A stretch of DNA of 63,796 nt from the NCBI GenBank assembly GCA_050736615.1, contig JBOHWL010000111.1:1-63796 (forward strand), written 5' to 3'. Below the pieces are notes generated by a model that did no database searches, was not told where the DNA came from, and saw only the letters and a list, made by a program, of their open reading frames with translations. The position numbers were made by a program, and so were the translations under genes. The stretch is from JBOHWJ01 sp050736615. GTDB lineage: Bacteria > Desulfobacterota > Binatia > Binatales > Binataceae. Below are positions 52,073 to 60,851 of this stretch, piece after piece. Positions within the stretch are counted from its first letter, which is position 1. Every line of letters starts with the position of its first letter.

Positions 52073-53215
52073 ATGATCGGTTTCGATTTGAGCGACGAAC
52101 AGCGCGAGCTAAAAGCGCTGGCGCGGAAGTTTTCCGACAATGAAATCATTCCACGCGCACGCGAATACGACGAATGCGAGCGCTTTCCGCGTGACATCTG
52201 CGAACGCGCTTTCGCCGCCGGCCTGATGAATTTTGGCGTTCCGCGCGAACTGGGCGGCCCCGGTCTGGGTATTCTCGATACGTGTATTATCCAGGAAGAG
52301 CTCAATTACGGATGCTCAGGCATCTCTAATTCGATCAGTGCCAATGATCTTGGCGCGTTGCCGCTCTTGATCGCCGGCAACGACGATCAGAAACGCGCAT
52401 ATCTTGGCGCGCTGACCGAAAAATTGACGTTCTGCGCCTTTGCCATCACCGAACCGGGAGCCGGCTCCGACGTCGCCGCGATGAGCACCAGTTATCGGCG
52501 TGAAGGTGACAGCTTCATCCTGAACGGCACTAAGCATTTCATCTCGAACGGCTCGATGGCGGATTGGCTCGTAACTTTCGCGACCAGGGATAAGCGGCTT
52601 AAGCACAAGGGCATCTCGTGCTTCGTGTTCCCCTCCGAACTGGCCGGCATCACCCGCAACCGCATGCATGGCAAACTTGGACAACGCGCCGCCGATACCG
52701 GCGAGATCGTCTATGATGAAGTCCACGTGCCGTCCAGCGCGCTGGTCGGAGAAGAAGGCGAGGGTTTCAAGTACGCGATGGCCACTTTCGATCGCAGCCG
52801 TCCCGAAATCGGCGCGATCGCGTCGGGTGTGGCGCAACGCGCCTTGGACGAATGCGTCAAGTACTCACGCCAGCGCAGCGCGTTCGGCCAGCCCATCGCG
52901 AATTTCCAGGCGATTCAGTTCATGCTGGCCGACATGGCCGTGAGTATCGAGGCGATGCGGTTGCTGACGTACAAGGCGGCGTGGATGGTGGATCAGGGCG
53001 AAACTCCCAACGTAATCGCCAGCTATGCGAAGGCCTTCGGCGCCGACGCGTGCATGAAGATCACCACCGACGCGGTGCAAATCTTCGGCGGCTACGGCTA
53101 TATGAAGGAGTATCCGGTCGAGAAACTTATGCGCGACGCCAAGCTGCTGCAGATTTATGAAGGCACTTCGCAAATCCAGCGCGTGGTGATTGCGCGTGAT
53201 TTGCTCAAGGGCTAA
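52073..53215 (+). CDS. Acyl-CoA dehydrogenase (short/medium-chain type)
   Basis: A 380-residue flavoprotein with the usual blocks: MIGFDLSDEQRELKALARKF, CAFAITEPGAGSDVAAM, HFISNGSMADWLVTF, VPSSALVGEEGEGFK and the C-terminal LLQIYEGTSQIQRVVIARDLL, which carries the catalytic glutamate (E-G-T-S). Unlike the dehydrogenase at 17835 it has a standard active site. It oxidises an acyl-CoA and passes electrons to ETF. Its stop overlaps that of the opposite-strand SDR. Confidence 0.92.
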   Translation: MIGFDLSDEQRELKALARKFSDNEIIPRAREYDECERFPRDICERAFAAGLMNFGVPRELGGPGLGILDTCIIQEELNYGCSGISNSISANDLGALPLLIAGNDDQKRAYLGALTEKLTFCAFAITEPGAGSDVAAMSTSYRREGDSFILNGTKHFISNGSMADWLVTFATRDKRLKHKGISCFVFPSELAGITRNRMHGKLGQRAADTGEIVYDEVHVPSSALVGEEGEGFKYAMATFDRSRPEIGAIASGVAQRALDECVKYSRQRSAFGQPIANFQAIQFMLADMAVSIEAMRLLTYKAAWMVDQGETPNVIASYAKAFGADACMKITTDAVQIFGGYGYMKEYPVEKLMRDAKLLQIYEGTSQIQRVVIARDLLKG

Positions 53216-53994
53216 TCACCGGCCGCGGGTCTGTAAATATTCCGCGCAATCGCGGTCACCCATGAGCGCGGCACAAAACGCGTCATCTGCGCCATCGTAA
53301 AATTCAGTGCGCCGTTGACGTAAACGCCGCGCCGGCTGGCCGCCGCCGCGATCGCCTGCTCAACCACTTTGGGCGCTTCCATATAGGTGAATGACGGCAT
53401 GAAGGCCTTTTCATTATGCGCCACGCCTTGGAATTCGGTGCGCACCGGACCCGGACAGACGGCGGTGACGGTCACGCCGGTGCCGCTCAGTTCAGCCGCC
53501 AGCCCTTGTGAGAAGCTCAGCACGAAGGCCTTGGTTGCGGCGTAGGTCGTCATGTACGGAACCGGCTGGAAGGCCGCGGTTGAAGCAACGTTGAGAATGG
53601 TGCCGCCGTGCCGCCGCACCATCGCGGGCAGGAACAACCGCGTCAGTGCAACCAGCGCCTTGACGTTAAGATCGATCTCTTCCAACTCGCGCTCGAGCGG
53701 CAGACGCTCGAAGTGGCCGGACGTGCCAAAGCCGGCGTTGTTGACCAGATAATCGATGGTCACCTGCTCGCCGTCGAGGCGGCGCTGGATTTCCTCCGGC
53801 GCTTCGCGGCGGCTCAAATCACATGCGATGACTCTGGTCTCCGGCGCGCCCATTTCCTTGGCGCGCGCGGCGATGGACCGCATGCGTTCCTCGCGCCGGG
53901 CAATCAGTACCAGGTTATATTTGCGACGCCCGAGCGAGTACGCGAACTGCTCGCCCAAGCCGCTTGAAGCTCCGGTAATCAGCGCGGTGCTCAA
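53212..53994 (-). CDS. Short-chain dehydrogenase/reductase (SDR)
   Basis: A 260-residue classical SDR. The cofactor site is LITGASSGLGEQFAYSLGRR, the structural motif is LVNNAGFG, the catalytic residues are in NVASTAAFQPVPYMTTYAATKAF (S, Y-x3-K), and VCPGPVRTEF follows. RNLVLIARREER (strand 2-3 region) suggests NADP. The TTG at 53994 has GGAGG 6 bases upstream and gives MSTALITGASS; longer frames add a non-conserved leader. Its C-terminus is short and basic. Substrate unknown. Confidence 0.88.
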   Translation of the reverse strand: MSTALITGASSGLGEQFAYSLGRRKYNLVLIARREERMRSIAARAKEMGAPETRVIACDLSRREAPEEIQRRLDGEQVTIDYLVNNAGFGTSGHFERLPLERELEEIDLNVKALVALTRLFLPAMVRRHGGTILNVASTAAFQPVPYMTTYAATKAFVLSFSQGLAAELSGTGVTVTAVCPGPVRTEFQGVAHNEKAFMPSFTYMEAPKVVEQAIAAAASRRGVYVNGALNFTMAQMTRFVPRSWVTAIARNIYRPAAGD

Positions 53995-54100
53995 TGCCGC
54001 CTCCGTTGGAAGGATACTGGGCCGGCCCGCACTGGCCGTCAACCGCCAAAATCGTTGGAATGTTCAACCCGGAAGCGTTTTGCCAGTGACTGAGAGCGCG

Positions 54101-55042
54101 TCATGCCTGAAGCAGACCGAGTTCATCGCGAAAATGCTCGATTGTCCGCGCCAGCCCCGTACGCAGCGGCGTTTCCGGCGACCATTGGAGTTTGTCTCCC
54201 GCCAATGTGATGTCCGGACGCCGCCGCACCGGATCGTCCGGCCGGGCCGGATGGTAAGCAAGTTTTGACTGGCTGGCGGTCAGCTCGATCGCCAGCGAGG
54301 CGAGTTCGAGAATCGTGAACTCGTCCGGATTGCCGATATTCACTGGCCCGATGAAGCCCTCGACATCCATCATGCGCACGAGCGCCTCAATGATGTCATC
54401 GACGTAGGCGAATGAACGCGTCTGGGAGCCGTCGCCATAAATCGGGATTGGGTCGCCCTTCAGCGCCGCGATGCAGAAATTGGAGACGACGCGTCCGTCG
54501 TTGGGCGCCATCCGGGGACCGTAGGTATTGAAGATGCGCACGATGCGGATATCGACGTTGTTTTGGCGATGATAATCCATCATCAGCGACTCCGCCACGC
54601 GCTTGCCCTCGTCATAGCAGGAGCGCACGCCGATGGGATTGACATGACCCCAGTAGCTTTCGGTCTGTGGATGCTGCTCGGGGTCGCCATAGACCTCGCT
54701 GGTCGAAGTCAACAACATCCGTGCGCGCACGCGCTTGGCCAGGCCGAGCATGTTGATGGTGCCCATCACGCTGGTTTTGATCGTCTTGACGGGATTGTAC
54801 TGGTAATGCACCGGTGAAGCGGGGCAGGCGAGGTGGAAGATGCGATCAACCTCGAGCAGGATTGGCTCGACAATATCATGGCGAACCATTTCAAAATTTG
54901 AATCACCGAGCAGATGAGCGACGTTGGTGCGTTTGCCACTGAAAAAATTGTCCAGGCAAATGACTTCATGGCCGTCGCGCAGCAACCGTTCGCATAGATG
55001 AGAGCCGAGAAAACCCGCACCGCCGGTTACCAGAGTTCGCAC
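54101..55042 (-). CDS. UDP-glucuronate decarboxylase (UDP-xylose synthase-like)
   Basis: A 313-residue extended SDR: NAD site LVTGGAGFLGSHLCERLL, DNFFSGKRTNVAHLLG, LACPASPVHYQYNPVKTIKTS, catalytic STSEVYGDPEQHPQ with CYDEGKRVAE (Y-x3-K), and FNTYGPRMAPNDGRVVSNF. These blocks are diagnostic for UXS, which turns UDP-glucuronate into UDP-xylose. It is about 37 kb from the glycosyltransferase cluster but, with the next aminotransferase gene, supplies sugar donors. The call is strong for the family. Confidence 0.9.
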   Translation of the reverse strand: MRTLVTGGAGFLGSHLCERLLRDGHEVICLDNFFSGKRTNVAHLLGDSNFEMVRHDIVEPILLEVDRIFHLACPASPVHYQYNPVKTIKTSVMGTINMLGLAKRVRARMLLTSTSEVYGDPEQHPQTESYWGHVNPIGVRSCYDEGKRVAESLMMDYHRQNNVDIRIVRIFNTYGPRMAPNDGRVVSNFCIAALKGDPIPIYGDGSQTRSFAYVDDIIEALVRMMDVEGFIGPVNIGNPDEFTILELASLAIELTASQSKLAYHPARPDDPVRRRPDITLAGDKLQWSPETPLRTGLARTIEHFRDELGLLQA

Positions 55043-55175
55043 CCGTTCTCCTCGATCGCCAGGATGTAAAGGAGACGGCGCCGCCGGCCGCCACCTGCCC
55101 CCGCTGCCGTCGCACGGTTTCCAGTCGTACGCAACCAGTTTGCAACAGCGCTGAAAATGGCTGCCGCGCGCTCGC

Positions 55176-56357
55176 CTATCGTTTATTTTCCGCTACGAGA
55201 TGGCGCACCGTGTCAATCACGTAAGCACAATCCTCGCCGCCCATCGTCGGGAAAATCGGCAACGACAGGCAGCGGCTGAAAACGTCTTCGGCGATCGGGA
55301 AATCGCCGTTACAATAACCGTAGCGCGCCTGGTAAAAATGCATCGTATGCAACGGGATGCAATGCACCGAAGTGCCGACCCCGCGCTCGCGCAGCAGTTC
55401 GACAAAACGGTCGCGCCCGATGCGCAGTTGTTCGAGGCGCAGGCGCGCCACGTACAGATGCCAGGCATGCTCGATGCCAGGTTCGCTCGTCGGAATTTCG
55501 AGCGCGGATTCTCCAGCGAACGCTTCATTGTATGCGTGCGCGATCGCCTGGCGCATCCGCCGCAGTTCATCCGCGCGCCTGAGCTGCGCCAGGCCAATCG
55601 CCGCATGCACATCCGACAAGTTATACTTGAAGCCGGTATCGTGAATTTCGTAGTACCACGAGCCGCCGCGATCGTAACGCTTCCAGGCGTCGTGATCCAT
55701 CCCATGCAGGCTCGCGACCGCGATTTTCGCGGCCAGCCGATCGTCTTCGGTGGTGATCATGCCACCTTCGGCGCTGGTGATGTTCTTGGTGGCGTAAAAG
55801 CTGAAGCAGGTCACGTCGCCGATCGAACCGATGCGCACCAGGCCGCGATCCTTGATGCGCAACGCCGCCCCCACCGCGTGTGCGGCGTCCTCGACTATTT
55901 TCAAATCGTGCCGGCGTGCGATTGCGAGCAGGCGCGTCATGTCGCACGGATGGCCGGCGAAATGTACCGGCAGCAGCGCGCGGACATGGCGATGGGTGCC
56001 GCTTTCCAGCACTTGTTCGAGCCGCGAGCAGTCGATGTTGAGCGTCGCGGGATCGATATCGACGAATACCGGCCGCGCGCCCAAGTAGCCGATTACCTCG
56101 GCGGTCGCGGTGAAGGTGTAGGGCGTTGTGATCACTTCGTCGCCGGGGCCGACGCCGAGCGCAAACAGCGCGAGATGCAGCGCGCCGGTGCAATGCGCCA
56201 CGGCCAGCGCGTTGCGCGCGCCGGCATAGATGGCGAATTCCTTTTCGAAACGCTTGGTCTTTGGCCCCGTCGTTAGCCAACCCGAGCGCAAGGTATCGAG
56301 CACCTCACGCTCTTCGTCAACCCCAATCGCAGGCCGATGAAACGGAATTTGCCGCAT
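55176..56357 (-). CDS. DegT/DnrJ/EryC1/StrS-family aminotransferase
   Basis: A 393-residue PLP enzyme. IPFHRPAIGVDEEREVLDTLRSGWLTTGPKTKRFE opens the family; the region is given in pieces here (FHRPAIG, GWLTTGP). The PLP site is CFSFYATKNITSAEGG (internal-aldimine Lys), with VEDAAHAVGA upstream. NTD-sugar aminotransferases of this type make amino sugars from keto-sugar nucleotides. It lies upstream of the UDP-xylose synthase gene on the same strand and probably serves the same glycan. Confidence 0.9.
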   Translation of the reverse strand: MRQIPFHRPAIGVDEEREVLDTLRSGWLTTGPKTKRFEKEFAIYAGARNALAVAHCTGALHLALFALGVGPGDEVITTPYTFTATAEVIGYLGARPVFVDIDPATLNIDCSRLEQVLESGTHRHVRALLPVHFAGHPCDMTRLLAIARRHDLKIVEDAAHAVGAALRIKDRGLVRIGSIGDVTCFSFYATKNITSAEGGMITTEDDRLAAKIAVASLHGMDHDAWKRYDRGGSWYYEIHDTGFKYNLSDVHAAIGLAQLRRADELRRMRQAIAHAYNEAFAGESALEIPTSEPGIEHAWHLYVARLRLEQLRIGRDRFVELLRERGVGTSVHCIPLHTMHFYQARYGYCNGDFPIAEDVFSRCLSLPIFPTMGGEDCAYVIDTVRHLVAENKR

Positions 56358-56552
56358 CGGTTATAACGTCCAGAATAGTCGGTCCTGAAGCGTGGGCGCC
56401 GACCGCATCATTCGCGCGCTCAGTTGATCCACAAATTCGCGCTCAAGCCGTTCCGCAGTGTATAGAGAGACACGGTCGGACGAAAGATGCGCGCGCAATA
56501 TCATTACGCGTCAACGCCGGCGAGCGCCGGGAGAATTCTGGATCGAAAGCTT

Positions 56553-56704
56553 CCTTAGAGAACCTCGGCACAACCTCATTTGTCATTACTGAACGGAGCC
56601 CGCCATTAGCGTAGCCGCGGGCGGAGCAAGCATTCCAGGCGGAGCGGCTCCGCTGGCAGCGCTTCAGAATGACAGACTCGCCCCTTGTGCGGGTGCTTCC
56701 CTAG
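56553..56704. repeat. Palindromic repeat element, copy E
   Basis: About 152 bp between degT and the L,D-transpeptidase gene. The left end is CCTTAGAGAACCTCGGCACAA, the right end TTGTGCGGGTGCTTCCCTAG. It keeps TTTGTCATTACTGAACGGAG and TTCAGAATGACAGACT but lacks the GAATCCCGG arm. The final CTAG contains the transpeptidase stop codon. The rest of the gap, 56358-56552, has no feature I recognise. Confidence 0.8.
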
Positions 56705-57741
56705 CTCCTGCTTGCTTCTTCGCCGGGGCCAATCGCGCCAGCGGGTGCCGTCCCCGGCATCACGTACGTAGGCACTCCGGTTTGTCTAACAACCGCTTCA
56801 TGCAGTTTTTGCGAATCGACATCGTCTCGCAGCCCCAGCCGATTAGCCAGACCGAGCGCATAGCTCCAGAGATTCGGATATTTTTTGTAAAGATCGCTAT
56901 GCACCTCGACATAAAGCGCATTGCCGCGCCATCCGAACTTGACCGGTTGATAAACAATCAACCCGGGTGTGCCAACTTTTATCTTATGAAAGAGCCGGTC
57001 GATATCTTCCGGATACAACCTGATACAGCCGTGGCTGACTTCCATGCCCACGCCCCACGGCACATTGGTCCCATGAATTGCGTATTCAGGCAGACTGAGT
57101 TCGAGCTTGAAATGGCCCAGCGGATTATCGGGGTCATCGCCGTAGACAACGTGCTCGGCCTCGCCATCACGCTCCAGATGCTCCTCGTAGATATCTTGAG
57201 GCACCACCCAGGTTGGATTCTTGACCTTCGCGGTGACCGTGAAGCGGCCCAGCGGAGTCTTCCAGTCGTAACGTCCCAGGCCCACGGGAAAGGTGTAAAC
57301 CACCGACGGATGGGTGTTTGAAATGCGAATAATCTTGCCTTTTGCGCGCCGTGCAATCGGCGATGGATAATAGTAATACAACCGCATCTCGGGCACGTTC
57401 AGCACGAGCCCGACCCGTGGCGCTCGTGGCAGAATATGCTCGGAGGGCAATATGATGGTCTTGCCCGCCGGTGGGAGCCACCAGTCCATGCCGCCGTTGG
57501 CATCTGAAATTTCCTTGGCACTCAGCCCATACCATCGGGCAACGTCCAGCAGCGTATCGCCGGGTCGGAGCGTATAAGTAGTATCCGCGCCGACTAAAGC
57601 ATCATGACCCTGAGGCAAAGGATACGCATAGAGCGGACGTTTAGCGAAATCGGTGCCCTTCCAGTTGCGCGCGAATACTGGCACGGATGCAAGGACAATC
57701 ACCGCTATCGCCGCCCACACGACAATGGGTTTTTTTGACAT
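56701..57741 (-). CDS. L,D-transpeptidase with LysM domain
   Basis: A 346-residue exported enzyme. The N-terminus is a signal/anchor (IVVWAAIAVIVLASVPVFA), then a LysM domain (YTLRPGDTLLDVARWYGLSA), then the YkuD catalytic domain with HGTN and the nucleophile cysteine in SHGCIRL. It cross-links peptidoglycan or attaches proteins to it, acting in the periplasm. Its stop codon TAG lies within the last four bases of repeat copy E, so the C-terminus may have been trimmed or replaced by repeat insertion. A hairpin sits where the ribosome-binding site should be. Confidence 0.92.
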   Translation of the reverse strand: MSKKPIVVWAAIAVIVLASVPVFARNWKGTDFAKRPLYAYPLPQGHDALVGADTTYTLRPGDTLLDVARWYGLSAKEISDANGGMDWWLPPAGKTIILPSEHILPRAPRVGLVLNVPEMRLYYYYPSPIARRAKGKIIRISNTHPSVVYTFPVGLGRYDWKTPLGRFTVTAKVKNPTWVVPQDIYEEHLERDGEAEHVVYGDDPDNPLGHFKLELSLPEYAIHGTNVPWGVGMEVSHGCIRLYPEDIDRLFHKIKVGTPGLIVYQPVKFGWRGNALYVEVHSDLYKKYPNLWSYALGLANRLGLRDDVDSQKLHEAVVRQTGVPTYVMPGTAPAGAIGPGEEASRS

Positions 57742-57751
57742 CTTTTTTGGT

Positions 57752-57775
57752 CAGAGCGCGGTTAGTCGCGCTCTG
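57752..57775. promoter_or_regulatory. Perfect inverted repeat in the L,D-transpeptidase leader
   Basis: CAGAGCGCG-GTTAGT-CGCGCTCTG is a perfect 9-bp stem with a 6-base loop, ending 10 bases before the transpeptidase ATG at 57741. On the coding strand it is followed by ACCAAAAAAG, not a T-run, so it is not a terminator. No ribosome-binding site lies between it and the start. It may be an operator or an mRNA structure. Confidence 0.55.
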
Positions 57776-57838
57776 TAGCACCGACGCGACCTTCCAGCCG
57801 ATAAAACCGCCTGACGCTGAATTTTAGGTGAAGTTTGA

Positions 57839-60073
57839 TCAGTGGGCAACCGCTCTGAGATTGGCAAATTTGAGCACCAACAACTTTACTCCAGCACGCT
57901 CGAAATTGACCCAGACTTTGGCCGCATCGCCACGTCCCTCGCGCCGTCGCACGACCCCACGGCCAAATGTCTGATGGGTAACCTGGCAGCCGACCGTAAA
58001 ACCGTTCGGCGCGCCGCCGTCATCGGCGGGTAGCTGGCTGTCAGTGTAATCTACATAGGGCTCGCGTGGCTGGCGCAGGATCGGCTGTGGCTCGGTCTCA
58101 GGCGCTATCCGGCGCAGCAGGTCTTGTGACACTTCGGCCAAAAAGCGCGACGGGCGCGGTTCCTGGCGCTGGCCGTAAAGCTCCCGTGACAGCGTATTCG
58201 TCAAATAGAGCAGGCGTTGCGCCCGCGTCATGCCGACGTAACAGAGGCGCCGTTCCTCCTCGACCTCGCGCCCGTTGTCTTGCGCGCGCATATGGGGAAA
58301 CAGGCCTTCCTCCATCCCGGTGATAAACACGATCGGATATTCGAGACCTTTGGACGTATGCAACGTCATCAGGGCAACGCTGCCACCTCGCGCCGCGATC
58401 TGGTCGCTGTCGTTGACCAGCGCCACCCGTTCGAGAAACTCGGACAATTCCCCCGGTCCGCGCTCGGCGTCGAAGTTGGACGCCGCGGAAAGCACCTCGG
58501 CGAGATTCTGGATGCGCGCGGCACCGTCGTTTTGTCCTTCCAGATAAGCAATGTAGCCGCTTTGCGCGAGGACCTCATCGACGATCTCGCGGACCGTGCA
58601 AGTGCCGGCGCGCGCCGCCAGATTGCGCATCCAGGAATATAGATTGCTGGCCTGCTTGGCGGTCCGTAACGCCACGCGCGACTCGGTCTCCAAGCGGCCG
58701 AGCGCCTCGAACGCCGTCACTTGATCGCGTGCCGCGGTCTCGCTGATGACCTCGAGCGTGCGTGCGCCGATGCCGCGCGGCGGTGCGCCAATCATGCGCT
58801 CGAGGCTCAAGCTATCGGCGGGATTGGCGAGCACGCGCAGATAGGCGAGCAAATCCTTGACTTCGCGATGTTCATAAAAGCGCAGGTTGCCCACGATGTA
58901 ATAAGGAATGCGGCGGCGGACCAACGCTTCCTCCAGCACGCGCGATTGCGCGTTGACGCGGTAGAAGACGACGATATCGGCGGGTTGGCATTGGGTTTCA
59001 TCCGAACGCGATTCGCAGACTCGTTCGCTCGGCGCCGCTTCGCTCCGCCGGGTGCTTGTCAGCCGCGCGATTTCGCGCGCGACAAAATCCGCTTCGTCGC
59101 GTTCAGTCAGGCCGGTGTAATAAATGACCGGTTCGCCGTCGGCGTTTTCGGTCCAGAGGCGCTTGGGCTTGCGCTCGCGATTATTCTGGATGACAGCGTC
59201 GGCCGCGGCCAGAATCGTTTTGGTTGAGCGATAGTTCTGTTCGAGTTTGAAAATGCGGGCGTTGGGGTAGTCACGTTCAAAGTCGAGGATATTGCGAATA
59301 TCAGCCCCGCGCCATCGATAGATCGACTGGTCCTCATCGCCGACCACGCATAAATTGCCGCTGCGCGCCGATAGCGCGCGTACCAGCAGATATTGCACGC
59401 GATTAGTATCCTGGTATTCGTCGACCAGCAGATGACCGGCGTGTTGCTGCCATCGCTCGAGCACCATTGGCTCGGTTGCGAACAACTGATGGGTCAGCAG
59501 CAGCAGGTCGCCGAAATCCAGCGCATTCATCTCGCGCAGACGGCGCTGATAGAGTTCATAGAACTGCGCCAGATTGCGTTCACGCGAATCGGCCGCCGTT
59601 TCAGCCAGCGCGCGCGGCGTCAACGCCTCGTTTTTGGCCTGATCAATGCGCGCGCGCAGCAGTTCCGGCGGCGGTGAATCCGCTAATTGCGCCTCAGCGA
59701 GCACGCGGCGTATCGTCGCCAACGCCTCGCCCTCGTCGAGAATCGAGAAATTGCGGCTATAGCCGAGCGCGCCAATGTCATTGCGTAAAATCCGTGCGCA
59801 AGCGGAATGAAACGTGCTCACCCAAGGTAGTGCGCCGCCGCCGAGCAGGAGGGCTATTCGCTCGCGCATCTCGCTCGCCGCTTTATTGGTAAACGTAACG
59901 GCGAGGGTATGCGGCGCGGTGGCGAAACCCGCCGCAATAAGATGAGCGATCCGATACGTCAGCACGCGAGTCTTCCCCGAGCCGGCGCCGGCGAGAATTA
60001 AAATTGGCCCGTCAGGCGCGGTCACGGCGGCGCGCTGCGCGGGATTCAAATCGGCAAGATTAATCGATGGCAT
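57839..60073 (-). CDS. UvrD/PcrA-type ATP-dependent DNA helicase
   Basis: A 744-residue superfamily 1 helicase. Walker A is LAGAGSGKTRVLTYRI, then Q/motif Ia VTFTNKAASEMRERI, motif II LLVDEYQDTN, motif III VVGDEDQSIYRWRGADI, motif IV near FYRVNAQSRVLEEAL, motif V MTLHTSKGLEYPIVFI and motif VI RRLCYVGMTRA. It unwinds DNA in repair. Between motif III and IV, about residues 345-360 (TSTRRSEAAPSERVCESR) are an insertion encoded by a fragment of the palindromic repeat family. The C-terminal tail (GFTVGCQVTHQTFGRGVV) is the usual RNA-polymerase-binding Tudor-like end. Confidence 0.95.
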   Translation of the reverse strand: MPSINLADLNPAQRAAVTAPDGPILILAGAGSGKTRVLTYRIAHLIAAGFATAPHTLAVTFTNKAASEMRERIALLLGGGALPWVSTFHSACARILRNDIGALGYSRNFSILDEGEALATIRRVLAEAQLADSPPPELLRARIDQAKNEALTPRALAETAADSRERNLAQFYELYQRRLREMNALDFGDLLLLTHQLFATEPMVLERWQQHAGHLLVDEYQDTNRVQYLLVRALSARSGNLCVVGDEDQSIYRWRGADIRNILDFERDYPNARIFKLEQNYRSTKTILAAADAVIQNNRERKPKRLWTENADGEPVIYYTGLTERDEADFVAREIARLTSTRRSEAAPSERVCESRSDETQCQPADIVVFYRVNAQSRVLEEALVRRRIPYYIVGNLRFYEHREVKDLLAYLRVLANPADSLSLERMIGAPPRGIGARTLEVISETAARDQVTAFEALGRLETESRVALRTAKQASNLYSWMRNLAARAGTCTVREIVDEVLAQSGYIAYLEGQNDGAARIQNLAEVLSAASNFDAERGPGELSEFLERVALVNDSDQIAARGGSVALMTLHTSKGLEYPIVFITGMEEGLFPHMRAQDNGREVEEERRLCYVGMTRAQRLLYLTNTLSRELYGQRQEPRPSRFLAEVSQDLLRRIAPETEPQPILRQPREPYVDYTDSQLPADDGGAPNGFTVGCQVTHQTFGRGVVRRREGRGDAAKVWVNFERAGVKLLVLKFANLRAVAH
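58990..59050 (-). repeat. Repeat fragment inside the helicase reading frame
   Basis: On the coding strand CGAGCGAACGAGTCTGCGA (59013-59031) is identical over 19 bases to 2803-2821 in copy A, and its flanks (GGCGGAGCGAAGCGG, TCGCGTTCGG) look like the variable part of the elements. It is translated as SERVCESR within a loop between helicase motifs. The hairpin arms and terminal repeats are absent. Confidence 0.6.
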
Positions 60074-60193
60074 TGGTTGGAAAAACTTGGAGTCCCTGGT
60101 GGCAGGAAAAAGATACCGGCTTCGCCCGCATGCGGGAAGTGGATCCGTCGAATTTGTGTTTATAATGCGATCGAATCGTTACTGGCTTCAAAC

Positions 60194-60802
60194 ATGGCAA
60201 GATACGAACCGCACGATCGCTTCTATCGCAAAGCTCGCGCACAAGGACTGCCTTCGCGCGCTGCGTTCAAGCTCGAGGAAATGATCGCACGCTTTGATCT
60301 GCCGCGGGCGGGGGCGCAGGTTATCGATCTCGGCTGCGCTCCCGGCGGCTGGCTCGCGATTCTCGCGCGGAAGGTCGGCGCGAACGGCCGGATTATCGGC
60401 GTTGACCTGGTCAGTTGCAAGGTTAACGCGCCCAATGTAATCACGATGGCCCGCGATATTCGCGACCGCACCCTGCCAACCGAAGTCATACGACGGCTCG
60501 GCGCCGCCGCCGACCTCGTGACCTGCGATGCGGCGCCCCGGCTCAGTGGCATTGCGGAACACGATCAGGCGGGTTCGCTCGAGTTGCTCGAGGCGGTGCT
60601 GGATTTCATTCGCGAGAGTCTAAAACCGCATGGCGCCGCGGTCGTGAAACTGTTCATGGGCGCGGAATTCAACCATATCGGCGCGCGCTTCAAAACGTAT
60701 TTCGCCCAAGTCGAAATCGTAAGAGTCAAAGCCAGCCGTCCCGGCTCGTCGGAGCTTTACCTCGTCGCGCGGGGTTTTCTCGGCCGGAGTCGACAGCGAT
60801 GA
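60194..60802 (+). CDS. rlmE: 23S rRNA (uridine-2'-O) methyltransferase RlmE
   Basis: A 202-residue RrmJ/FtsJ enzyme. The catalytic tetrad K-D-K-E is at Lys26 (SRAAFKLEEM), Asp112 (TCDAAPRLSG), Lys152 (AVVKLFMGAE) and Glu187 (RPGSSELYLVARG), with SAM motif VIDLGCAPGGWL. It methylates U2552 of 23S rRNA in the A-loop. ATG 60194 gives the family start; a longer upstream frame is not conserved. It is divergent from the helicase. Confidence 0.9.
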   Translation: MARYEPHDRFYRKARAQGLPSRAAFKLEEMIARFDLPRAGAQVIDLGCAPGGWLAILARKVGANGRIIGVDLVSCKVNAPNVITMARDIRDRTLPTEVIRRLGAAADLVTCDAAPRLSGIAEHDQAGSLELLEAVLDFIRESLKPHGAAVVKLFMGAEFNHIGARFKTYFAQVEIVRVKASRPGSSELYLVARGFLGRSRQR

Positions 60803-60851
60803 CCGTGGCGTCGCCACGCGGTGGCGGGTAAGAATTGAACTGGGATAGCTG

